In this document: positions 34,637 through 44,327 of the stretch, in pieces | How positions within the stretch are numbered: position 1 is the first letter of the stretch | Layout of the letters: each line of letters starts with the position of its first letter | Assembly: GCA_905193755.1 (NCBI GenBank) | Contig: CAJJPX010000001.1 | Coordinates: forward strand, 186,001-250,000 | Length of the DNA: 64,000 nt | Direction of reading: 5' to 3' | Origin: an uncultured Clostridium sp. | Lineage (GTDB): Bacteria; Bacillota_I; Bacilli_A; RF39; UBA660 | Notes under the pieces: generated by a model | What the model saw: the letters and a program-made list of their open reading frames with translations, nothing else | What the model was told of the DNA's origin: nothing | The model's database searches: none | Translations under genes and position numbers: made by a program

Positions 34637-36790
34637 TTAAATATTTATATTTATATCAATAGACACATTCTTTATATTAATATTATTTACTTCCTTCATT
34701 ACTGGTAATAAATTATCTATCTTTTTATACTTTATCATTATATTAAATCTATATTTATTATTAAGTCTTACTATACTCGATACTGATGGACCTAGTACTA
34801 TAAATTCATTTTCATTAAGTTTACTATCTATAAATCTTTTAACTTTATTAGCAGCATCCCCTGCTTCATTAAATGTAGTACTTGTTATTAAAATATTACA
34901 AATGTAATAATATGGTGGATACATTAATTTCTTACGAATATTCATTTCATAATTAAAGAAAGCATCAAAATCATTTTTAACTACACTTTTATATACATAG
35001 TTAGTTGGATTATATGTTTGTATTATAACTTTACCTGGTAAATTAAATCTTCCTACTCTTCCAGCTGTTTGACTTAATAGTTCATATGTTTTTTCACTAC
35101 TTCTAAAGTCTGGAATAGAAAGACTAGCATCACTATTTATAGTTCCGACTAAACTAACATTTTCAAAGTTAAGTCCCTTAGAAATCATTTGAGTTCCAAC
35201 AAGTATACTATATTTACCACTTGAAAACTCTTTTATTAGTTTTTGATGAGCATTTTTAGTACTAGTAGTATCAGCATCCATTCTAAGAACTTCTACATTA
35301 TATTTTTTAGCTATCATACTTTCTAACTTTTCTGTTCCAAGTCCTAAATCTTTAATAGCTTCTTCATGACAACTAGGACACACATCACTCTTCATGCATC
35401 TATATCCACAATAGTGACAACTATAACTATTACTACTCTTATGATAAATTAATGATATATCACAGTTAGGACACTTATATACAAATCCACAGTTAGTACA
35501 ACTTAAAAATGTAGAATAACCTCGTCTATTTAATAAAAGTATTACTTGTTCTTTTCTCTCTAACGCTCCCTTTATTTCTTTATCAAGTTTATCACTAATT
35601 ATATAATTATGTTTTTTAGCTTCCTTGTCCATATCAACAATTTCAAAAGATGGAAGCCTACCACTTATTCTAGAAGGAAGATTTATTAAATGAAATACTC
35701 CTTTTTTACCTCTAGCATATTGTTCTAAAGAAGGAGTTGCACTTCCCATAATTACTTTAGCATTATTATATTCACTTCTTTTAAAAGCAATATCTATCGC
35801 ATTATATTTAGGAGTATTATCTTGTTTATAAGTTTGACTTTGACATTCGTCTATTATTATTAAACCTATATTTTTTAAAGGAGCAAACACTGCACTTCTA
35901 GCACCTACTACTAAAGAAACTTCTCCATTCATTATTCTTCTATATTCATCATACTTCTCTCCCTCACTTAAAGAACTATGAAACACAGCTACATTATCTC
36001 CAAATACACCCTTAAAACGAGCTACTATTTGAGGAGTTAAAGATATTTCTGGCACTAATACTATACCAGTTTTATTTAATTTCAAAGTACGTCTTAAAAG
36101 TTCAATATATACTTCAGTCTTACCACTACCAGTAACACCATATAATAAAAATTTATTATCGCTAGAATTTAATATCTCATCTACTGCTTTTAATTGTCCT
36201 TCTGTTAAATTAATAGTTTTCTTTTCTTCTTCTACCTCTACTTCTCTATTAACTTCATATTTACTCTCTATTACTATTCCTTTTTCTATTAACTTCTTTA
36301 TTGAACTACTAAATTCTTTTCTTTCTTTTTCACCACTTCTAAGACTCTCTATTATACTTATTTCAGTCTTATTTCTCTTGTGTTCAAGAATATATTTATC
36401 TATATCTATTTCTTTATTCAATGATACTTTAGTTATATATTTTCTATTTATATTAGTCTTTAATGATGCTTTTAAAGCCTTAGGTAACATTACTTGATAG
36501 CAAGATATTAAATTACATAACAAAAAATCACTCATATATTTGCCTAACTTGAGTAATTCTTCATTTAAATAAAAATCACTTTCTTGTATTCTTATAATAC
36601 TTCTATATTCTAAATTTTCATCTTTATTATTATGAATCTTAAGTACAAAGCCTTCTACTTCTACTTTTCCAAAAGGAATTATTACTTTATGTCCAACTCT
36701 TATACTTTCTTTTATATCTTCTGGAATTATATAATCAAATACTTTATTTAATGATTTTACTGAATACTCTATTAATACACTCGCAAGCAT
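34637..36790 (-). CDS. priA: Primosomal replication restart helicase PriA
   Basis: A 717-residue protein with an N-terminal 3'-DNA-binding domain, helicase Walker A GVTGSGKT (218-225), the Zn-binding cysteine cluster ('CTNCGFVYKCPNC', 'CHYCG', 'CPSC') and helicase motifs V-VI. PriA reloads the replisome at stalled forks. The Walker B box reads DECQ (314-317) where PriA normally has DEEH; the two catalytic acidic residues remain. It begins in the stop of the MBL gene (TAATG overlap) and is followed by fmt. Confidence 0.94.
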   Translation of the reverse strand: MLASVLIEYSVKSLNKVFDYIIPEDIKESIRVGHKVIIPFGKVEVEGFVLKIHNNKDENLEYRSIIRIQESDFYLNEELLKLGKYMSDFLLCNLISCYQVMLPKALKASLKTNINRKYITKVSLNKEIDIDKYILEHKRNKTEISIIESLRSGEKERKEFSSSIKKLIEKGIVIESKYEVNREVEVEEEKKTINLTEGQLKAVDEILNSSDNKFLLYGVTGSGKTEVYIELLRRTLKLNKTGIVLVPEISLTPQIVARFKGVFGDNVAVFHSSLSEGEKYDEYRRIMNGEVSLVVGARSAVFAPLKNIGLIIIDECQSQTYKQDNTPKYNAIDIAFKRSEYNNAKVIMGSATPSLEQYARGKKGVFHLINLPSRISGRLPSFEIVDMDKEAKKHNYIISDKLDKEIKGALERKEQVILLLNRRGYSTFLSCTNCGFVYKCPNCDISLIYHKSSNSYSCHYCGYRCMKSDVCPSCHEEAIKDLGLGTEKLESMIAKKYNVEVLRMDADTTSTKNAHQKLIKEFSSGKYSILVGTQMISKGLNFENVSLVGTINSDASLSIPDFRSSEKTYELLSQTAGRVGRFNLPGKVIIQTYNPTNYVYKSVVKNDFDAFFNYEMNIRKKLMYPPYYYICNILITSTTFNEAGDAANKVKRFIDSKLNENEFIVLGPSVSSIVRLNNKYRFNIMIKYKKIDNLLPVMKEVNNINIKNVSIDININI

Positions 36791-37320
36791 TAAATTCCTC
36801 TTAAGAATGGATTATATTTAAGTTCATGTTCTACAGTAGTCTCTTCATCATGACCAGGATACACTTTTACATTAACAGACATATATTTAAATACTTTAAG
36901 ACTATTTATCATAACTTGTTCATTATCTTCTTCAAAGTTACCTATTGTTTCTTTAAATACAAAGTCTCCTGTAAATAATATATCATTTTTATCAAAATAA
37001 AATGATACACTATCCATAGTATGTCCATATGTCTCTATTACTTTAAATTCAAATGTATCTATTTTGACATCTCCTTTTGTTTTATAATCAACTATTCTAG
37101 CAGTCGGATAAATCTCTTTAAATGTTTCTAGGCATCCCACATGATCAAAATGATAATGTGTAATTAGTATACCTTTAACATGCAAACCTCTACTATTTAT
37201 TTCAGTTAATATTTTCTTTTGATCATCTCCTGGATCTACAACTAAACAATCTATTCCATTATGTATAATATAACAATTTTCTTTTAAAAATCCAGTTACC
37301 ACTCTTACAACTTCTAACAT
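36790..37320 (-). CDS. MBL-fold metallohydrolase (glyoxalase II-like)
   Basis: A 176-residue single-domain protein. The metal site is complete: 'THYHFDH' (54-60), 'GHTMDSVSFYF', 'FTGDFVF' and 'PGHDEETTV'. Small enzymes of this type include hydroxyacylglutathione hydrolase-like YqgX. The substrate cannot be told. It overlaps priA at TAATG and the HAD gene upstream by seven bases, so all are one operon. Confidence 0.85.
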   Translation of the reverse strand: MLEVVRVVTGFLKENCYIIHNGIDCLVVDPGDDQKKILTEINSRGLHVKGILITHYHFDHVGCLETFKEIYPTARIVDYKTKGDVKIDTFEFKVIETYGHTMDSVSFYFDKNDILFTGDFVFKETIGNFEEDNEQVMINSLKVFKYMSVNVKVYPGHDEETTVEHELKYNPFLRGI

Positions 37321-37832
37321 GACTTCACCTCTTCATCTTTAAACATATCTATTAATTCATCTAAATGATTAAGTACTCTATATCCATGACTTTCAAGCTC
37401 TTTAGAGAATCTTATAGCTATACCACCATTCTCTTCCCATTCTTTTAAATTACCTGAATAATCATCCACTAGTATTGCCCCTTCACTATGAACCACTTTA
37501 GTTTTAGAAATTTCCTTAGGTACCATAATAATAGTTATATCTTTAAAATGACGTCTTAAATATTCTACCTTAACACATCCTTCAGTTAAAGAATTAACAT
37601 GAGTCAAAAATGATATTTCAAACATCTTACTATCAATTAACTTCTTAATACAATTTATTGAGTCGTTAAGAATATTTTCATCATTAATTATTTTAGAAAA
37701 ATCATAACTAGCAAAGAACACTCTTATCTCACTTTCATTAGTTACATCAGCTCCACTCTTTTGTAAAGCTTCATATAATGGAGGAATCGTATCCATAACA
37801 ACCCCATCAAAATCAATATATAATCTCTTCAT
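37314..37832 (-). CDS. HAD-family 5'-nucleotidase-like hydrolase (NT5C type)
   Basis: About 172 residues from the ATG at 37832, chosen because GAGGT lies seven bases upstream and the catalytic motif starts right after ('YIDFDGVVMDT', Asp at 6 and 8). The longer open frame to 37958 has no site. Later motifs are 'SFLTHVNS' and 'ILVDDYSGNLKEW', typical of the deoxyribonucleotidase-like HAD group. The enzyme would dephosphorylate small phosphates such as pyrimidine nucleotides in the cytoplasm. Confidence 0.78.
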   Translation of the reverse strand: MKRLYIDFDGVVMDTIPPLYEALQKSGADVTNESEIRVFFASYDFSKIINDENILNDSINCIKKLIDSKMFEISFLTHVNSLTEGCVKVEYLRRHFKDITIIMVPKEISKTKVVHSEGAILVDDYSGNLKEWEENGGIAIRFSKELESHGYRVLNHLDELIDMFKDEEVKSC

Positions 37833-37926
37833 AATATTACCTCTTATTAACAATATAATATTTTGACTCAAAAATGTCAATAAATTTAACACGAAAATTT
37901 GTTTGTTATAAAAAATTAAAAAAGAT

Positions 37927-38532
37927 TTATTCATTTGATAATAAATCTTTAACTTCATTATTTTTATTTAACCCTACAAGTTTCAAATCACAAGTATCAC
38001 TATATAAAGATATTTTAGTATATTCTTCATCTAATGGAAGTTCTAAAAATGGTTCACCACTAAATAATCCATCTTCTTCTTCAGTTTTATAGACTTTCCC
38101 ATCTTCAGTAAGTGCAACATATATTAAATCACATTCACTATTAGTAGAATCTATACTTATTACTTTAGACTCTATATTATCATATACTTTAATTACTTTA
38201 CCAGTTAAGTCTTCAAAAACAAGTTTTCCTTCATCATTTATTTTTAAGGTTCCTGCTTCATTTTCATTAGTATCATAATTGAACATATTATCTACTTTAA
38301 TAGATTTCTTAATTGAAAATTTATACTCTTTATTTTCAAATTTAAAACATTCATATCCATTATCACAACTAAGATATATGTCTTCTAGTCCTTTTTCTTC
38401 ATCAACATCATTATTCTTATCTTTATCATTAGTTTTATCAGCAACATCTTTATATTCTTGATTATAATAATAAACTCCACCAACAACTAATACGCATAAG
38501 AATATAATAATTAATACTTTTTTAATTTTCAT
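37927..38532 (-). CDS. Anchored protein of unknown function
   Basis: A 201-residue protein with an N-terminal membrane helix or uncleaved signal (about 5-23), an Asp/Lys-rich linker (about 28-47) and an outer domain with four cysteines ('LSCDNGYECFKF', 'SECDLIYVAL', 'DTCDLKLVGL') that may pair. Repeated 'CDL.YV/LVGL..' segments suggest a small beta-propeller-like or repeat fold. AGGTGG precedes the ATG. Its 3' end overlaps only the unused upstream extension of the HAD frame. Function unknown. Confidence 0.6.
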   Translation of the reverse strand: MKIKKVLIIIFLCVLVVGGVYYYNQEYKDVADKTNDKDKNNDVDEEKGLEDIYLSCDNGYECFKFENKEYKFSIKKSIKVDNMFNYDTNENEAGTLKINDEGKLVFEDLTGKVIKVYDNIESKVISIDSTNSECDLIYVALTEDGKVYKTEEEDGLFSGEPFLELPLDEEYTKISLYSDTCDLKLVGLNKNNEVKDLLSNE

Positions 38533-38564
38533 ACTTCCACCTACCTATAAAAATTATATCATAT

Positions 38565-39977
38565 TTAGTCTTTAATATATACTCCATCCATTGAAAAACT
38601 TTTAGTATCTGTTATTTTAACATTAACAATATTACCAATTAATTCTTTAGGTCCTTCTATATTAACAAGTTTCATATTTTCAGTATATCCACATACTTTA
38701 GTTTTATCTTTATCACTTAGTCCCGTTACTAAACATTTAACTATAGTATTATTCATTCTCTTATTAGCTTCATTGCTATATTTGTTTATTACTTCATTTA
38801 GTCTATGAAGTCTTTCCATTTTAACTTCTTCAGCAATAGCATCTTTCATTAAAGCAGCTGGTGTATTTTCACGAGGACTATATGCAAAAGTAAATGCTCC
38901 GTCAAATTTACACTCATTTACAAGTTTTAAAGTATCTTCAAAATCTTCTTCAGTTTCGCCTGGAAATCCCACTATTATATCAGTAGTAACACTAGAATTC
39001 TTAACTTTACTACGAATACTCTTATAAAGTTTTAAGTATTCACTACTAGTATATTTTCTATTCATTAATTTTAGTATCTTATCACTACCAGATTGAAGTG
39101 GTAAATGTATATATGGCATTATATTATCACGACTTGCTATTATATCTACCATTTCATCAGTAAAATCCCATGGATGACTAGTAACAAATCTGATTCTTTC
39201 TATTCCAGTATCACTTACATCACTAAGTAAGTTTGCAAGATTATAGTCTTCATACAAATCTTTTCCATAAGCGTTTACATTTTGTCCTAAAAGAGTTACT
39301 TCTTTATAACCATTTTTAACAAGTTCTTTTACTTCTTCAACAATAGCTTCATGCTTTCTACTTCTTTGAGTACCACGAGTATAAGGAACTATACAATAAG
39401 TACAAAACTTATCACAACCATATATTATGTCAACCCAAGCACTATATTTACTTTCTCTTAACACTGGTACATTCTCAACAACATCACCTTCATAACTAAG
39501 TACTTCTATTTGTTGTTTTTTAGTATCAATTTTATTCTTAACTATAGATATCAAATTATCTAAATTATGAGTTCCACATACAAAATCTACATATTTATAT
39601 TTATTTAATATATCTTTAACTACCACTTCTTCTTGAGCCATACATCCACATATACCTATTAATAAGTCAGGTTTGCTTTGTTTCAAATGCTTTAAAACAC
39701 CTAAAAAACCAAATACTTTATCATGAGCATTTTCACGTATCGCACAAGTATTAAGAATTACAACGTCAGCTTCTTCTATAGAATCTACTAGTTTAAAACC
39801 AGCACTCTTCATCATACCTCTTATTTTCTCAGAATCATGTTCATTCATCTGACAACCATAAGTTCTTACAAAGAATGTTTTTCCTTCACCAAATTTATCA
39901 AAATTCTTATCATAATCTACATACTTTATTTCATTTTGATTTCTCTTTTTTGCATCTAACATATTAGGTGTTTTCAT
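38565..39977 (-). CDS. miaB: tRNA-2-methylthio-N6-dimethylallyladenosine synthase
   Basis: About 470 residues from the ATG at 39977 (GGAG upstream); an in-frame GTG at 39995 is less likely. It has the N-terminal UPF0004 domain ('VRTYGCQMNEHDSE', with the later 'NTCAIRENAH' and 'GCMAQE' cysteines), the radical-SAM motif 'YGCDKFCTYCIVPYTRG' and a C-terminal TRAM domain. MiaB adds a methylthio group to i6A37 in tRNAs reading UNN codons, using two iron-sulfur clusters. Confidence 0.96.
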   Translation of the reverse strand: MKTPNMLDAKKRNQNEIKYVDYDKNFDKFGEGKTFFVRTYGCQMNEHDSEKIRGMMKSAGFKLVDSIEEADVVILNTCAIRENAHDKVFGFLGVLKHLKQSKPDLLIGICGCMAQEEVVVKDILNKYKYVDFVCGTHNLDNLISIVKNKIDTKKQQIEVLSYEGDVVENVPVLRESKYSAWVDIIYGCDKFCTYCIVPYTRGTQRSRKHEAIVEEVKELVKNGYKEVTLLGQNVNAYGKDLYEDYNLANLLSDVSDTGIERIRFVTSHPWDFTDEMVDIIASRDNIMPYIHLPLQSGSDKILKLMNRKYTSSEYLKLYKSIRSKVKNSSVTTDIIVGFPGETEEDFEDTLKLVNECKFDGAFTFAYSPRENTPAALMKDAIAEEVKMERLHRLNEVINKYSNEANKRMNNTIVKCLVTGLSDKDKTKVCGYTENMKLVNIEGPKELIGNIVNVKITDTKSFSMDGVYIKD

Positions 39978-40036
39978 AATAATCAACTCCGTCACATATT
40001 ATAGCAAATATTAAATAAAAAAGAAACAACAGTTTT

Positions 40037-40411
40037 TTAACTTACTATTATTGTTCTGTCATCACTGCATATACAAGTATTACCATTTATTTCATATTTA
40101 GAATTACAATACTCTTCACATTGATCTTCTTTAGACTTAGGTGCCATCGCAGGTTTAACTATAAGCATGAAGACTAAAGCAACTATAAGAACTAAAGCCC
40201 CCATACCTATCAAATAATATTTAAGTACTTTTTCAAGTCTAGTATCATTACCCTTCATTAGAACACAAAATAATATTCCTACCATTGGAAACATAAATAA
40301 CAACATTAATCCCATTACTAAATAATAATTATTAGTATTTATTTGATTTCCACATCTGGGACAATATTTAGCGTTATCTAGAATTTCTTGTCCACAATTA
40401 TTACATCTCAT
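40037..40411 (-). CDS. Zinc-ribbon membrane protein with outer Cys motif
   Basis: A 124-residue protein: N-terminal zinc ribbon (Cys3, Cys6, Cys17, Cys20), two membrane helices (about 29-52 and 65-86), and a tail with Cys98-x3-Cys102-x10-Cys113-x-Cys115. The same three parts, with identical cysteine spacing, form the first 130 residues of the next gene upstream, so this is a short paralogue lacking the thioredoxin domain. The positive loop between helices suggests both ends face outward, or both inward if the ribbon sets topology. Ribosome site GAGGT; ten bases from the upstream gene. Confidence 0.68.
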   Translation of the reverse strand: MRCNNCGQEILDNAKYCPRCGNQINTNNYYLVMGLMLLFMFPMVGILFCVLMKGNDTRLEKVLKYYLIGMGALVLIVALVFMLIVKPAMAPKSKEDQCEEYCNSKYEINGNTCICSDDRTIIVS

Positions 40412-40421
40412 ATTTACCTCT

Positions 40422-41282
40422 TTAAAAACTACTTAAATCCTGTTTCATATTATTTATAAAGTCTATTGTTTCTTCAAGATCCATTCCACCAACTCTTTCA
40501 TTTAATACTTTTCCATTAAAAGTTATAAATGTATAAGGAACGCTTCCTTTAAATTTATTTAACTGTAATGAAGTTATATAAGCAGTATAATCTTCTTTAC
40601 TTAGTTTATCATTTTCTATAAAGAATAATTTAATTTTTTTCTTTTTAGCAGCATCTATAACTATTGGTTTATAATTTTGACAGTGTGGACACCAACTAGC
40701 AGCTATAACATTAATAACATATTCACTTGAAGAGACAGTATTTAACCACTCGGTCTTATCAAATTTAGTTTTAATTAATTCATCATCTGTATATGTTTTA
40801 TCATCATTATTAAAATTATTTCCATCATCAACATTACTATCATCATTATTGTTATTATTATCATCATTATTATTTATTTCTTCACGTTCAGGAAACATAT
40901 CATAACTTCTTCCATCTTTACATACACAGTAATAATTTTCTATAGAGTATTCTCCATCACAAAATTTAGAACATTTAAATTCTCTAGATGAAGGATCATT
41001 TAAAGGAGAAAACATAGAAGCAAGTCCATAAGCAAGTAAAATTAACCCTCCAATAAAAACAACAAGAATAACAAAATAATAAAGTAATACTTTTTTTAGT
41101 CTACTATCAGATTTCATCGTCAATAAACAAAATATAATTCCAATAAGAGGCATAAATAATAAAAGTAAAACTCCAATTAATAAATAATCATTATTTGAAC
41201 TCACATTTCCTAGTTGATTCCCACAATTAGGACAAAAATTATTTTTATTTTCTATATTATATCCACATCTATTACACTTCAT
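40422..41282 (-). CDS. Zinc-ribbon membrane protein fused to a thioredoxin-like domain
   Basis: A 286-residue protein: zinc ribbon (Cys3, Cys6, Cys17, Cys20), two membrane helices (about 32-56 and 66-90), a Cys104-x3-Cys108-x10-Cys119-x-Cys121 module, an Asp/Asn-rich linker (137-162), and a thioredoxin-like domain with active site Cys198-Pro-His-Cys201 in 'AASWCPHCQNYKP' and cis-Pro segment 'GSVPYTFI'. CPHC resembles DsbA-type oxidants more than reducing thioredoxin. A role in thiol exchange with its short paralogue downstream, which has the same cysteine module, is my inference. Confidence 0.72.
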   Translation of the reverse strand: MKCNRCGYNIENKNNFCPNCGNQLGNVSSNNDYLLIGVLLLLFMPLIGIIFCLLTMKSDSRLKKVLLYYFVILVVFIGGLILLAYGLASMFSPLNDPSSREFKCSKFCDGEYSIENYYCVCKDGRSYDMFPEREEINNNDDNNNNNDDSNVDDGNNFNNDDKTYTDDELIKTKFDKTEWLNTVSSSEYVINVIAASWCPHCQNYKPIVIDAAKKKKIKLFFIENDKLSKEDYTAYITSLQLNKFKGSVPYTFITFNGKVLNERVGGMDLEETIDFINNMKQDLSSF

Positions 41283-41329
41283 ATTAACAACTCACTTTAT
41301 TATCCTATGAAAATTATAGCGCAACTAAA

Positions 41330-41363
41330 AAGATTTAAAAACTAATTTAAATCTTTTAACTCA
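41330..41363 (-). terminator. uvrB terminator
   Basis: Minus-strand AAAGATTTAAA and TTTAAATCTTT pair, followed by a T-run; the stop of uvrB is in the loop. Confidence 0.75.
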
Positions 41364-43291
41364 AATATTACATCACGAAGTTCAGTTGCTCTTTCAAAGT
41401 CAAGTCTACTAGCAGCCTCCTTCATCTCTATTTCAAGTTTATGAATCATATCATTTAATTCTTTCTTAGAATATTTTTTCTTTTCAATTTTTTGTTCTTC
41501 TACTTCATTAGTTATAGCCTCTTTAATATCTTTAACTATTGTTTTAGGAACAATACCATGTTCTTTATTATATTTTTCTTGTATAGCACGTCTTCTATTA
41601 GTTTCACTAATTGCAATCTTCATCGCATCACTCATCGTATCAGCATACATTATTACTTTACCATTTTGGTTTCTAGCAGCCCTTCCTATAGTTTGTATTA
41701 AACTTCTATCACTTCTTAAAAATCCTTGTTTATCAGCATCCATAATACAAATCAATGACACTTCTGGTATATCAATGCCTTCACGAAGTAGATTTATTCC
41801 AACAACTACATCTATCTTACCAAGTCTAAGATTACGTATTATGTTAAGTCTCTCTAAAGTTTTAATTTCATTATGTAAATATGTTACTTTATATCCAAGT
41901 TCTTTCAAATATGATGTTAATTCTTCACTCATACGTATAGTAAGAGTAGTAATAAGTACTCTTTCATTCTTAGCTATTCTATCATTTATTTCTTCAATAA
42001 TATTATCTATTTGATTCTTAGTTGGTCTTACATCAATTATAGGATCTAATAATCCAGTTGGTCTAATAATTTGTTCAACTGGTTTATCAACTAGTGAAAG
42101 TTCATAATCCCCAGGTGTTGCTGACACATATATTACTTGGTTAAGTTTAGACTTAAATTCATCAAACTTTAAAGGTCTATTATCCATCGCACTAGGAAGT
42201 CTAAATCCATAATCAACAAGAGTTTGTTTACGCATATGATCTCCATTATACATACCTCTTACTTGAGGAAGTGTAACATGACTTTCATCTATTACAAGCA
42301 AGAAATCATCAGGAAAGAAATCAATCAAAGTAGTTGGCGTTTCACCTGCATCTCTAAGTGACATATGTCTACTATAATTTTCTATACCATGACAAAAACC
42401 AGTCTCTTTAAGCATCTCTATATCATACATAGTTCTTTCTTTAAGTCTTTGTTCTTCAAGAAGTTTACCTTCTTCATGTAACTCTTTAAGTCTGCCTTCA
42501 AGTTCTGCTTCTATTCTCCTAGTTGCTTCTTGTATTTTTTCGTCACTAGTTACAAATAATGATGCTGGGAATATACTTATAGTTTTAACACTACTATTTA
42601 CTCTACCACTAAGTGGGTCAAATAAACTTATTTTATCTATTTCATCACCAAATAATTCTACTCTAATACCACTCTTCTTTTCTCCAATAGGTATTAACTC
42701 TATAGTATCCCCTTTAACTCTAAAAGTACCACGTTTTAAATCAAAGACACTTCTTTCATACTGCATACCAACTAGCTTTTCAAGAATTGCATCTCTGTCA
42801 ATTGTATCTCCTACTGAAAGGTTAAGCATCTTATTTATATATTCTTCCTTCTCACCAATACTATATATGCAAGAAACACTAGACACTATTATAGTATCTC
42901 GTCTATCTATTATAGCAGCAGTAGCAGCATGTCTTAATTCATCTATTTCATCATTAATACTAGAGTCTTTCTCAATATATAAGTCTTTACTTGGCACATA
43001 TGCTTCAGGCTGATAGTAATCGTAGTATGAAACAAAGTACTCTACTTTATTATTAGGAAATAACTCTTTGAATTCAGCATACAACTGTCCAGCAAGTGTT
43101 TTATTATGAGCAAGAATTAACGTAGGCTTATTAGTTTTTGCAATAATATTTGCTATAGTAAAAGTTTTACCAGTACCAGTTGCACCTAAAAGAACTTGAT
43201 TCTTTTTACCACTATTAACTCCATCAACAAGTTCTTTTATTGCTTCAGGTTGATCACCACTAGGTTTATATTTACTTACTAGTTCAAACAT
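41342..43291 (-). CDS. uvrB: Excinuclease ABC subunit B
   Basis: A 649-residue protein of normal length. Walker A 'GATGTGKTF' (about 39-47), the beta-hairpin region 'YYDYYQPEAYVP', helicase motif 'DESHVTLPQ' and the C-terminal UVR domain ('LEIEMKEAASRLDFERATEL') are present. UvrB verifies lesions and positions UvrC in nucleotide excision repair. uvrA, commonly downstream in Firmicutes, is not next to it. GGGAGG precedes the ATG. Confidence 0.97.
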   Translation of the reverse strand: MFELVSKYKPSGDQPEAIKELVDGVNSGKKNQVLLGATGTGKTFTIANIIAKTNKPTLILAHNKTLAGQLYAEFKELFPNNKVEYFVSYYDYYQPEAYVPSKDLYIEKDSSINDEIDELRHAATAAIIDRRDTIIVSSVSCIYSIGEKEEYINKMLNLSVGDTIDRDAILEKLVGMQYERSVFDLKRGTFRVKGDTIELIPIGEKKSGIRVELFGDEIDKISLFDPLSGRVNSSVKTISIFPASLFVTSDEKIQEATRRIEAELEGRLKELHEEGKLLEEQRLKERTMYDIEMLKETGFCHGIENYSRHMSLRDAGETPTTLIDFFPDDFLLVIDESHVTLPQVRGMYNGDHMRKQTLVDYGFRLPSAMDNRPLKFDEFKSKLNQVIYVSATPGDYELSLVDKPVEQIIRPTGLLDPIIDVRPTKNQIDNIIEEINDRIAKNERVLITTLTIRMSEELTSYLKELGYKVTYLHNEIKTLERLNIIRNLRLGKIDVVVGINLLREGIDIPEVSLICIMDADKQGFLRSDRSLIQTIGRAARNQNGKVIMYADTMSDAMKIAISETNRRRAIQEKYNKEHGIVPKTIVKDIKEAITNEVEEQKIEKKKYSKKELNDMIHKLEIEMKEAASRLDFERATELRDVIFELKDLN

Positions 43292-43400
43292 AATGCTTGC
43301 CTCCCTTAAACTTTATTTTAGTAACTATTTATCTATATTATTTCTCTTTTTGCTTTTTATATTCTAACACCTACATCAAATCAAAACAAGCGAACAAAAG

Positions 43401-43425
43401 AAAAAAGTAAACAAATGTTCACTTT
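43401..43425 (-). terminator. Terminator after the C39-like peptidase gene
   Basis: Minus-strand AAGTGAAC and GTTTACTT (one G-U) pair, then six T. Confidence 0.7.
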
Positions 43426-44209
43426 AATTATTATAATATACTATTCTTCCATCCATTTGTTGAAAGAATTTATTAAATTTGTCTATCTCTAGTTTTTCTT
43501 TTTTACCTGTATTTGGATCATTATAATATGTATAATCACTATCTATTCCAGTAACAAGTATCGCATGTTCATGTCTTGGCCATCTAACTATTTCACCAGT
43601 TTCATAATCATACCATTTATCTTGTTCTCTATAAATAATACCTTCTTCCAAATCAGTAGTAAACCAAACTTCAATTGGATTTTTCTTTAATAATATTTTA
43701 TATAAATCATCTACTGTTACATTCTTCTTAGTAAGTGCTCCATCTTTAAACTTATTTGCAGTCTGTCTAATAGGTTCATTAAATACTCCATAAGCATATT
43801 TGCTTTTAGGATTACCAACAAATTCTTTTTCAGGATTAGCTCCTTTTACATTGTCACCACTACCATATGGAACAGGACCTTTAGGTAACTCATCATTAAT
43901 ATCATCTATAGTTACATCAATTCCATAATAGCTAAGTAACATATACAAAGATACACTCTCACATCCAGTTGGATAATCTGGATACTGATATACTGGATCC
44001 ACATCTAACAATATTTGTTTATATCTTACACTTTTCTCTTGTATATTATAATTACTTTTATCATTAACTTTATTATCTATATTATCTCCTTTATTATCAT
44101 CATTTCCACCACTAAAAAAACTATAACCAAAATATCCTAAAGATAAGAATAATATAAACAAAATTGATTTTGGTAAAAATCTAAGTTTTCTTCTTCTAAC
44201 TCTAGCCAC
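43424..44209 (-). CDS. Anchored C39-family cysteine peptidase-like protein
   Basis: A 261-residue protein starting at GTG. A strongly basic N-terminus and one membrane helix (about 13-33) put a papain-like C39_2 domain outside. The active site is Cys83 in 'YPTGCESVS', His215 in 'HEHAILVTG' and Asp231 in 'NDP'. Proteins of this kind are widespread in Firmicutes; substrates are mostly unknown. It stands alone, with its own terminator before uvrB. Confidence 0.82.
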   Translation of the reverse strand: MARVRRRKLRFLPKSILFILFLSLGYFGYSFFSGGNDDNKGDNIDNKVNDKSNYNIQEKSVRYKQILLDVDPVYQYPDYPTGCESVSLYMLLSYYGIDVTIDDINDELPKGPVPYGSGDNVKGANPEKEFVGNPKSKYAYGVFNEPIRQTANKFKDGALTKKNVTVDDLYKILLKKNPIEVWFTTDLEEGIIYREQDKWYDYETGEIVRWPRHEHAILVTGIDSDYTYYNDPNTGKKEKLEIDKFNKFFQQMDGRIVYYNN

Positions 44210-44327
44210 TTCTTACTTCTCTATATATTATATTTTATCATAATTAAATATAACTCTTCATAATTTAATAGTTTTAATGTAAAGTATATAAAAAACTATA
44301 ACAATTTAAAGTGACATCTAAATGACT

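Noticed and set aside
43401..43425. TGAACATTTGTTTA before uvrB as a LexA box
   Set aside because: Three mismatches to the consensus, and it forms the stem of a terminator behind the C39-like peptidase gene.
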